A model generated the notes under the pieces. It had not been told where the DNA came from. It ran no database searches and saw only the letters and a list, made by a program, of their open reading frames with translations. The position numbers and the translations under genes were made by a program. Shown one piece after another: positions 1-7,562 of a DNA stretch of 14,183 nt (positions are counted from its first letter, which is position 1; each line of letters opens with the position of its first letter). This DNA comes from OMOG01 sp041485845 (GTDB lineage Bacteria > Acidobacteriota > Terriglobia > Bryobacterales > Bryobacteraceae), in the NCBI GenBank assembly GCA_041485845.1, contig JBGPKH010000176.1, positions 1-14,183 on the forward strand. Reading direction: 5' to 3'.

Positions 1-33
1 GCCTATTGTAACGTGGCGGGGCCGTTGACCGGT

Positions 34-74
34 CCAATCGCAAATTGCAAAGTGGACGAAAGTCTTGCGATTGG
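34..74. repeat. 10-bp perfect inverted repeat at the edge of the glycosidase relic
   Basis: CCAATCGCAA at 34-43 is repeated as its exact reverse complement TTGCGATTGG at 65-74, separated by 21 bases. One step further out the match is GG(N)CCAATCGCAA on both sides. The inner end lies within a few bases of the point where similarity to the intact glycosidase ends. It could be a hairpin, a small mobile-repeat end, or chance. Confidence 0.5.
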
Positions 75-78
75 CCCA

Positions 79-244
79 CTACCGCAATGGCACTGTCGGT
101 GCCCGGATTGTGGCTCTGGATCACATCGGTAAAGTTCTTGGCGGGAGCCTGAATGTAGTACACCTTGCCGGTCGCGATCGGGCCGCGCGCGCTCTTGTAC
201 CGCTCGACTTTCTGGGTAAGGAATCCTTTCTCGCCGGGAGTGCG
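79..244 (-). pseudogene. Fragment of a GH36-like glycosidase (C-terminal region only)
   Basis: Read on the minus strand, this stretch is open and gives about 55 residues that align without gaps to residues 565-619 of the intact glycosidase at 2548-4599; I count 41 identical positions. Conserved blocks include KGFL, RYKS, GKVY, IQAPA, TDVIQS, NP and TDSAIAVV. Similarity stops abruptly at both ends: upstream there is no catalytic domain, and downstream the last ~65 residues of the intact protein are replaced by unrelated sequence. There is no start codon or signal peptide. It is therefore a relic of a second gene copy, in the same orientation as the intact copy and on the other side of the membrane-protein gene. 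The divergence (about 25% of residues) argues for an old paralogue rather than a recent local duplication. It should not be translated into a functional enzyme. Confidence 0.8.
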
Positions 245-293
245 GGCAAGAGCCACAGGCAGGCTCTGGGGATGTACGTTATGATTTGGAGTC

Positions 294-2507
294 GTGTCCA
301 GTCCTTCCTCGCTTTCGGGCCGCGCGATCGAATCCGCGCGCTATGACCTGTTCCTCGTGAGTTCCCTGTTTCTGTTCCTGGAACTCGCCTTTATCAGATG
401 GCTGCCGGCCCAGGTCCTGTTCCTCACGTTTTTCACGAACACCGTACTGGTCGCTTCCTTTCTTGGATTATCGCTGGGCTGTCTGGCCGCGCGGCATCGG
501 CGGAACTACCTTCCGTTGACACCGCTCCTGCTGGTGGTGACGATCGCCGCGGGTGTGGGGATGGAGTGGGCCCGGCTGGCGCTGCAAGACATTATCGATG
601 TCGGCAGGAACACCACCGCCCCACAGATGGTGTACTTCAGCACCGAGGTCCGCGTCCGCGACGTGGCCTCGTTTGTGGTTCCCATCGAGCTGGTGGCCGG
701 TCTGTTCTTTCTTTTGGTCGCGACCACGATGATTGGTGTAGGGCAGGTGTTAGGGCGCCGGTTTGCAGCGTTGCCGAACGCCGTGGAAGCGTATGTCATC
801 AACATTGGGGGCAGCCTGGGCGGTGTGGTGCTGTTCAGCACCTGCTCATGGTGGCTTTCTCCGATATGGTGGTTCTCGATCGTGGCGGCTGGGCTGGCGT
901 ACTTCCTGCTGCGGGACGTGCCCAGAAGGTGGTGGGCGGTGGGGCTGGCGATCGCCGCCCCGGTCCTATTGATCTTGCCGGAACACTTTTCGATCGGTGT
1001 GATCCGCGAGAAGTATCCGGAGGAATCCTGGTCGCCCTACTACCGGATCAACTATGCGCCGTCAAGCCGGACGATTGTGGTGAACCTGATCGGGCAGCAG
1101 ACGATGGTCAGCCGAAACGAAATGTTTCCGGGTTATGCGATTCCCTATCTGATGAACCGCGACGCGGGCCAGCCGCAGTTTCACGAGGTTCTGGTCATCG
1201 GGGCCGGCTCCGGCAATGACGTGAGCCGCGCCCTGCAGTGGACCGCGCCGGACGGACGGATCGACGCGGTGGAGATCGATCCGGTCATCATGGACCTGGG
1301 CCGGCGCGATCACCCGGACCGTCCCTACCAGGATCGGCGGGTCACCATGTATTCCGGCGATGGGCGAAACTTTCTCCGCTCCACCACGAAGAAATACGAC
1401 CTGATCGTTTTCGCCCTGATCGATTCCCTGGTCCTGCACAGCAGCGTCAGCAATATCCGCCTGGAAAGCTATCTCTTCACGCAGGAGTCCATGGACGATG
1501 TGCGCCGCTGCCTCAAGGTGGACGGGCTGTTCGTCATGTATAACTATTTCCGGCAGGGCTGGATCGTTTCCCGTTTGGCGAAGACACTCGATGCCGCCTT
1601 TGGCCGGCCCGCCATTGTGCTGACCATGCCGTCGCGCGACCGAATCGCCGCGGACCAGAAGGCGGAAGGATTCACCTTGTTCTTCGAAGGACCGCGGGCG
1701 GAAGCAATCGGGCGCGCATTTCGAGAGCGGGGCGCGTATTTCGTGTCAAACGGTGTTGCGCCGTCACCGTCCTCTCCGAGCGGCTTTCAATCGGACGCCC
1801 GGACGAACTCTATCCGTTTCGCGCCCGCGGATGTCGAAATGCCGCCCAGCCTGCGCGTGGCCCGGGACGCCTGGCCGTTTCTCTATCTGCGCAATCCAAT
1901 GATCCCCGACCTGTCCTGGCGTGGCATGGCGGTCATCGGATTGATTTCGCTGGGCCTGTTGTTTATGTTCGGGTGGAGAGCCGGCAGGGGACGATTCTCC
2001 GGCCTGGACGCGAGGATGCTGTTTCTGGGCGCCGGTTTCATGCTGCTCGAAACCAAGGCCGTAGTCCATATGGCGCTGGTATTCGGCAGCACCTGGATCG
2101 TCAACACGGTGGTTTTTTGCGGCGTACTGCTCATGATCCTCGTGGCAAACCTGTGGGTCCTGAAACGCAATCCCCGCAGTATTGGGCCCTTTTATCTGGC
2201 ACTATTCCCGATGCTCATGCTCAACGTCGCTGTCCCGCTGGACAGCTTCCTGGGATTGCCCCGGATGGTACAGGGAGCCGCCGCCGGGCTTCTCGTCGTT
2301 TGCCCCATTCTTTGCGCGGGTGTGATCTTTGCGAAATCGTTTGCCAGGACGAACAAGCCGGACCAGGCGCTCGCGTACAACACGGCTGGCGCCATTCTGG
2401 GGGGCATCGCCGAGACGAGCTCTCTGCTGATCGGGTTCCAGTGGCTGCTCGCGGTGGCAGGGGTTTTCTATCTGGCTTCCTGGGCGTTCGGGTCCCGCGA
2501 GAGCTGA
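294..2507 (+). CDS. Multi-pass membrane protein with embedded spermidine-synthase-like domain
   Basis: A 737-residue protein. Hydrophobic helices occupy roughly residues 17-220 (several segments) and 543-735 (several segments), with a soluble domain of about 290-470 between them. The soluble domain has the class I methyltransferase/spermidine-synthase pattern: glycine loop GAGSGNDV (303-310), acidic EID (327-329), GDGRNF (355-360) and YDLIVFALID (368-377). The second membrane block contains GAGFMLLETKA (579-589), a motif I associate with this membrane-bound family. Compared with true polyamine aminopropyltransferases, the Asp of the glycine loop (GGGDGG) is Ser/Asn here, and the first Asp of the D-x-x-D catalytic pair aligns with Ala374 while Asp377 is kept. 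Aminopropyl transfer is therefore doubtful; SAM or nucleoside binding is plausible. The start is GTG at 294 because an in-frame stop lies at 282; a GGAG sits close upstream (288-291). A GTG at 357 is a less likely alternative because it would cut the first helix. The substrate is unknown. Confidence 0.85.
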   Translation: MSSPSSLSGRAIESARYDLFLVSSLFLFLELAFIRWLPAQVLFLTFFTNTVLVASFLGLSLGCLAARHRRNYLPLTPLLLVVTIAAGVGMEWARLALQDIIDVGRNTTAPQMVYFSTEVRVRDVASFVVPIELVAGLFFLLVATTMIGVGQVLGRRFAALPNAVEAYVINIGGSLGGVVLFSTCSWWLSPIWWFSIVAAGLAYFLLRDVPRRWWAVGLAIAAPVLLILPEHFSIGVIREKYPEESWSPYYRINYAPSSRTIVVNLIGQQTMVSRNEMFPGYAIPYLMNRDAGQPQFHEVLVIGAGSGNDVSRALQWTAPDGRIDAVEIDPVIMDLGRRDHPDRPYQDRRVTMYSGDGRNFLRSTTKKYDLIVFALIDSLVLHSSVSNIRLESYLFTQESMDDVRRCLKVDGLFVMYNYFRQGWIVSRLAKTLDAAFGRPAIVLTMPSRDRIAADQKAEGFTLFFEGPRAEAIGRAFRERGAYFVSNGVAPSPSSPSGFQSDARTNSIRFAPADVEMPPSLRVARDAWPFLYLRNPMIPDLSWRGMAVIGLISLGLLFMFGWRAGRGRFSGLDARMLFLGAGFMLLETKAVVHMALVFGSTWIVNTVVFCGVLLMILVANLWVLKRNPRSIGPFYLALFPMLMLNVAVPLDSFLGLPRMVQGAAAGLLVVCPILCAGVIFAKSFARTNKPDQALAYNTAGAILGGIAETSSLLIGFQWLLAVAGVFYLASWAFGSRES

Positions 2508-2549
2508 AAGCGCGGTTAGGGGTTAGGGGAAGCCGGCGCCGGCAGCTCT
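2499..2549. terminator. Nested palindrome between two convergent genes, possible two-way terminator
   Basis: AGAGCTG at 2499-2505 pairs with CAGCTCT at 2543-2549, and inside lies the perfect 12-bp palindrome GCCGGCGCCGGC (2532-2543). The stop codons of the plus-strand membrane protein (2505-2507) and the minus-strand glycosidase (2548-2550) fall in or beside the outer arms. There is no T-tract on either side, so this is a structural candidate only, supported by its position between convergent genes. Confidence 0.35.
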
Positions 2550-4599
2550 ACTGGTGGTCGATGTGGACGACGTCCGAACTGTACGGCGTCGGCAGGTCGA
2601 CCCGCACGCCCGTGTCCATCAACTGGGCGCCCGGGAGTGAATAGACGCTCGGGTCGATCTCGAACCAGACGGTGTAACGCTGGTCGGGATCCAGTCCCTT
2701 GGGATGGAAAATGAACTCGGGCCCGTCCGACTGCGCCCGAGTGACTACCGCGATGGCACTGTCGGTATCCGGATTGTAGCTCTGGATGACGTCGGTGGCG
2801 TTGGCGGCGGGGGCCTGAATGTGGTACACCTTGCCGCTTGAGATCAGGCCGCGCTCGCTTTTGTACCGGTCGACTTGCTGGGCAAGGAATCCTTTCTGTT
2901 CCGGAGTGACATCGGTCAGCCGGTTCATCAGCACCCACGGGCCGCCGAACCGGTAGCTGTGAGTGGCATAGGGGCTGATGCCATCGGTATCGGGCATGTA
3001 CCGCTCGGCGAAGCGCGGTGGAAACGGGTAGGTGGCGCCAAAAACCGCGCGCCGCGACTGCAGCGAACCGGAAGCATCGTTGGTAATGGAGGTCACGTAC
3101 CTCTTCACCATGTTGAACGTCATCATGTTGCCGCCGTCTTCGCAGTTTTCCCAGTACACGTTGGGCCGCGCCGCCTGGATCGCGGATACCACCGCATTCA
3201 GTCCATCCACGGCGTTGGAGTAATTGCTGTCCGCGGGATCGTGCGTGTGAGTGGTCTTGGTACACTTCTTGACCATGTTCTCGCCGTCCTGGAGGATCCA
3301 ATCGACTCCATAATCGTCGATGATGCGGATACCCTGCTGGATCAACCAATCCCGCGTGGGTTGGTGGGAAAGACACAGCGAAACCGCGCCGTGGTAGTTG
3401 TCGTTCTCCGATGAGGTCCAATCGGGGTTGGCGCGGAACACGGGACTTTTCGGGTCCGCCTCGGTGAGGGCGAAGTGCAAGCCGAACTTCATTCCCAGCA
3501 GATGCACGTAGTCGGAAAGGGCCGCCAGGCCGTTGGGAAATTTGCCGGGATCCGCATACCAGTCGCCGATGGATCGAGCCCAGCCCAAGTCCACGACGAA
3601 CAGCTCGACTCCCAGCGATGCGGCAATATCGGCGTTGCGCCGCAGGGTCTGCTCGTCGATCTGCTCTTGATAGGCCCAGGAGTCCCATGAAATGTAGGGG
3701 AAGGTTTTCCCTTCGGGCGCGGGCTTGGCCAGCACGGCTTCCACAAAACGCTGGGTGCGGTAACCGGCCTCGTCGAAATCGCCGTGAAACAGTCCCAGGA
3801 AGGCCGAGGGCATCGCGAAGTCCGTCGCGGGCTCCACGGGATGATGCAGATCCAGCACGGCCGCGGAAAAGTCGAGGAAGCCTTCCGATCCGGCCTGCCG
3901 GACAGTGGCTTTGGAGCGGCCGTCGAACTCCCATCCGGCGAAGAGTCCGCGCGTGTGGTCATCGCGCAACGCCAGCCAGCCGCACTGCTGTCCGTGAGCG
4001 CCGGCGAGCACCTCGAAGGCGGCGCCGTCATAGTCCAGATCTGCCTGGTACGATTCAAAGTTGCGGGAATCGGCGGTCCACTGATTGACGCGCAATGCCG
4101 TGAAGTGTTTTCCGGCACTATCGAAGGTCCAAGGGAGCAGGTTAATCGAACTGACATCCGTAATAGACCCGGTGAGATTCCGGTAGGTCAGGCCGTAGCG
4201 CAGCACCGGCTGATCGTCATACACCTTCAGAACCAGCGTAAACTGGGCGGCGCCATTCAAGTCCTGGAGTACGATGGACTGCCGAACCCCGGCCGGAGTC
4301 GTGGTCTGGACCCCGTGGTTCACCAGCACGTATTGCCTCCGGGCGTCGAACAGTTCATTACCGGCCTGTAACCGGATTAGAGCCGAGGGCTGGTTGGGCG
4401 AGGCGGTCCACCGGTCTCCCGAATGCAGGTCGTCCACTTCCCGGGCGAGGAAATGCCCCTCGGGTGTAAGCTCGAAAACCGCGTACACCCAACCGTTGTT
4501 GATGGTCCAAGTGTTCTGCTCCGGATCGAAGATCGACTGCGCCCCGAATGACACGGGTGCCCACAGCGACATCCACAGGCAGAAAGTCGCTTTCTTCAT
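2548..4599 (-). CDS. Secreted GH36-type alpha-galactosidase-like glycoside hydrolase
   Basis: A 683-residue protein with an N-terminal signal peptide (MKKATFCLWMSLWAPVSFGA, cleavage near residue 20), so it acts outside the cytoplasm. The N-terminal 280 residues look like the beta-sandwich domain of GH36. A TIM barrel follows: ISWDSW (303-308), FVVDLGW (334-340) with GDW (345-347) and KFPNGL (353-358), GMKFGLHFALTEAD (369-382), and VDWILQDGEN (432-441). The likely nucleophile is Asp438 and the likely acid/base is Asp508 in SITNDASG (504-511), placed as in clan GH-D retaining enzymes. It departs from classical enzymes: the usual K-x-D around the nucleophile is L-Q-D, the SGGGGR loop is CEDGGN (486-491), and the usual W-F-E-P-E is replaced by H-F-A-L-T-E. 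Substrate specificity may thus differ from simple alpha-galactosides. ATG at 4599 is preceded by AGAG eight bases upstream. It is transcribed alone and converges on the membrane-protein gene. Confidence 0.85.
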   Translation of the reverse strand: MKKATFCLWMSLWAPVSFGAQSIFDPEQNTWTINNGWVYAVFELTPEGHFLAREVDDLHSGDRWTASPNQPSALIRLQAGNELFDARRQYVLVNHGVQTTTPAGVRQSIVLQDLNGAAQFTLVLKVYDDQPVLRYGLTYRNLTGSITDVSSINLLPWTFDSAGKHFTALRVNQWTADSRNFESYQADLDYDGAAFEVLAGAHGQQCGWLALRDDHTRGLFAGWEFDGRSKATVRQAGSEGFLDFSAAVLDLHHPVEPATDFAMPSAFLGLFHGDFDEAGYRTQRFVEAVLAKPAPEGKTFPYISWDSWAYQEQIDEQTLRRNADIAASLGVELFVVDLGWARSIGDWYADPGKFPNGLAALSDYVHLLGMKFGLHFALTEADPKSPVFRANPDWTSSENDNYHGAVSLCLSHQPTRDWLIQQGIRIIDDYGVDWILQDGENMVKKCTKTTHTHDPADSNYSNAVDGLNAVVSAIQAARPNVYWENCEDGGNMMTFNMVKRYVTSITNDASGSLQSRRAVFGATYPFPPRFAERYMPDTDGISPYATHSYRFGGPWVLMNRLTDVTPEQKGFLAQQVDRYKSERGLISSGKVYHIQAPAANATDVIQSYNPDTDSAIAVVTRAQSDGPEFIFHPKGLDPDQRYTVWFEIDPSVYSLPGAQLMDTGVRVDLPTPYSSDVVHIDHQ

Positions 4600-4651
4600 G
4601 GCGCAAACTCTACTACCTTCTTAAACGCACAACTCGACAAAACGTTGTACA

Positions 4652-4669
4652 AGTTTCGGTACCGAAGCT
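4652..4669. promoter_or_regulatory. Palindromic operator candidate upstream of the glycosidase
   Basis: The core TTCGGTACCGAA (4655-4666) is a perfect 12-bp palindrome, and the flanks extend it to AG-N-core-N-CT, 16 of 18 positions symmetric. It lies about 52 bases upstream of the glycosidase start, the place expected for a repressor or activator dimer controlling that gene. Size and symmetry resemble sites of LacI- or GntR-type sugar regulators, but no regulator gene is present in the window, so the family is a guess. Confidence 0.45.
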
Positions 4670-4902
4670 GTAGTAAGACAAATAAGCCAAAGTTATCGGT
4701 CTTTTCATCGAGGTACTCACCTGATTAAGCGTGATTACCGGCGACAAAGGGACACCTGAATGTGACCAGTCGCCCATTTGCACACTGTGAAGAAACGTCA
4801 CGGGCTTGGTTCGGACCGCGAATCTTGCAACTTTCAGGTAAAACCCGGATGATGGTGTACATCAGGACTATGCGCACGGAAAGGCCCGATCCACCGAACA
4901 GA

Positions 4903-5064
4903 ATGACGCGCCGCACCGTAACGGACGGTTTGGCCGCTGCGGCGCCCGGACTCTGGCTCCGGGAAGCCTTGGGCGCACCTCGCCGGGCTCCTGGCCGGGA
5001 AGGGTCACGACCAATCCGGACGGCCCGCGAACGTGCCTGCGTGTTGAAGATCGTGCCCCAATAG
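4903..5064 (+). CDS. Possible small protein with Tat-signal-like start, or a gene remnant
   Basis: A 53-residue reading frame starting MTRRTVTDGLAAAAPGLWL, that is, a twin-arginine pair followed by a hydrophobic stretch as in Tat signals, then a basic tail (roughly 28-46) ending CVLKIVPQ. It stops 13 bases before the ABC exporter start, so it would be co-transcribed. The frame is open further upstream to an ATG at 4762, but that part looks non-coding. No clear ribosome-binding site precedes 4903. Possibilities are a truncated exported protein whose mature part is lost, a small peptide linked to the exporter, or chance in GC-rich DNA. No family recognised. Confidence 0.2.
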   Translation: MTRRTVTDGLAAAAPGLWLREALGAPRRAPGREGSRPIRTARERACVLKIVPQ

Positions 5065-5077
5065 GATCGGAACCGGT

Positions 5078-6910
<1,833 letters not shown>

Positions 6911-6926
6911 GTGGGACCGGCCTCCC

Positions 6927-6958
6927 GGCCCATATGCGCTAAACCATGCATCCAGCTC
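6927..6958 (-). ncRNA. Possible degenerate group II intron domain V
   Basis: On the minus strand, about 50 bases after the maturase stop, the sequence begins GAGCTGGATGCATGG and returns with GCGCAT. This resembles the 5' arm (GAGCCGGATGC...) and inner pairing of bacterial domain V hairpins, which lie just 3' of the intron protein gene. The 3' arm (ATGGGCC) no longer pairs well and the usual GAAA tetraloop is missing, so it would be inactive. The main support is position relative to the maturase remnant. Confidence 0.3.
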
Positions 6959-7006
6959 TCCGGCCATCTTCTTCCGGCGGCGTGCGCGGCAAGCCAGGCA
7001 GATGGC

Positions 7007-7315
7007 TCACTCTTCCACCATTGGGCACAGCCGGCAACGTTTATACAGGAACTGATAGTTCCAGCGCTTCCGAACGGACCGCCAACTGCGTTGACGTTTG
7101 CGCCGGAGCCATAACTGCAGCTCACTCAGCACGGCCCAATCGATCTGATGAAAGATCCGGTTGCTGTTGCCGGTCCGGGAATAGGCACACCACCCATTCA
7201 GGATCGGATTCAACTTCCGAATCACCTCGCCGATCGAGGCGCTACCGGGAAACGATCGGACCGCCTCGCGCAGAGGGGCACGGACGGTTGGCTGCTGGCT
7301 CCCGACTCCTCAACA
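7007..7315 (-). pseudogene. 3' remnant of a group II intron reverse transcriptase/maturase
   Basis: On the minus strand the translation from about 7315 to the stop at 7007 reads through LREAVRSF, then IRKLNPILNGWCAYSRTGNS, then FHQIDWAVLSELQLWLRRKR. This is the maturase (X) domain at the C-terminus of group II intron proteins, whose hallmark is LNP-x-hydrophobic-x-GW-x-Y-(F/S)-R followed by a W-L-R-R-K-type basic stretch. The reverse transcriptase domain is absent: an in-frame stop lies just upstream (about 7316-7318), and no RT motif such as YADD appears in the neighbouring sequence. The piece is about 100 residues out of an expected 400-600. A GTG at 7225 could start a 72-residue product, but that would be meaningless functionally. 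It marks an old retroelement insertion immediately behind the exporter gene. Confidence 0.8.
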
Positions 7316-7414
7316 TCGGCAAGATTTTGTCGATGTTGGCGCTGTAAGCGCCCAAGAACCGGGAGCGTTTACATTCTCAACAGGTTGAAAAGCCAAGGCA
7401 ATAAGGCAGAATAG

Positions 7415-7448
7415 GTCTGGATTTACGTCTGGATTTGTGATAAATCCA
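7415..7448 (+). repeat. Tandem 12-bp repeat with a matching inverted copy, upstream of the receptor
   Basis: GTCTGGATTT occurs at 7415-7424 and again at 7427-7436 (12-base period). TGGATTT of either copy can pair with AAATCCA at 7442-7448, giving two mutually exclusive hairpins. It lies about 115 bases ahead of the receptor start. Confidence 0.5.
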
Positions 7449-7459
7449 AGCAAGGGGTA

Positions 7460-7505
7460 CACTAAGCAGCTAGTGCCTGGACCCGCATAGAGGCTGGGTC
7501 CTGGC
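7460..7505 (+). promoter_or_regulatory. Stem-loops in the presumed leader of the TonB receptor gene
   Basis: Two adjacent inverted repeats: CACTA (7460-7464) with TAGTG (7471-7475), and GCCTGGACCC (7475-7484) with GGGTCCTGGC (7496-7505), the latter pairing at 9 of 10 positions around an 11-base loop. They share base 7475, so they would compete or stack. The second stem is strong and sits 57 bases before the ATG. It could act as an attenuator or mRNA-stability element, or mark a terminator for transcription arriving from upstream. No known riboswitch was recognised. Confidence 0.4.
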
Positions 7506-7552
7506 CGGTTATTGGCTTTTTGCAGCGGTGACGTTTTCGATTCAGATTTCTG

Positions 7553-7558
7553 AGGAGG
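7553..7558 (+). promoter_or_regulatory. Perfect Shine-Dalgarno sequence of the TonB receptor
   Basis: AGGAGG lies four bases before ATG 7563, which fixes the start codon of the receptor and suggests strong translation. Confidence 0.85.
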
Positions 7559-7562
7559 ATCA

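Larger units (their letters stand above)
4600..5077. other. Intergenic region between the divergent glycosidase and ABC exporter genes
   Basis: This 478-base stretch separates the minus-strand glycosidase from the plus-strand exporter. It holds the palindrome at 4652-4669 and the small ORF at 4903-5064, both listed separately. I see no RNA gene, no transposon end and no convincing pair of promoter hexamers for the exporter. Confidence 0.6.
6911..7562. other. Intergenic region with group II intron remnant and receptor leader
   Basis: About 650 bases between the exporter and the TonB receptor. The first part contains the minus-strand intron remnant listed separately. A small hairpin around 7335-7355 (arms TTGGCGCT and AGCGCCCAA, loop GTA, one bulge) lies between the remnant and the leader of the receptor gene. 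No intact gene is visible. Confidence 0.6.

Noticed and set aside
65..346. Plus-strand open frame of 93 codons at the left end
   Set aside because: It runs antisense to the glycosidase relic and overlaps the start of the membrane-protein gene; the relic explains the openness.
2514..2529. Telomere-like GGTTAGGGGTTAGGGG stretch as a G-quadruplex element
   Set aside because: Only two short repeat units, too few G-tracts for a convincing quadruplex.
7335..7355. GGCGCT-type hairpin as an intrinsic terminator
   Set aside because: Short stem with a bulge and no following T-tract; no transcript clearly ends there.
7385..7413. TTGAAA followed 17 bases later by AGAATA as a receptor promoter
   Set aside because: The second hexamer is a poor match to TATAAT, so it is not reported as a feature.
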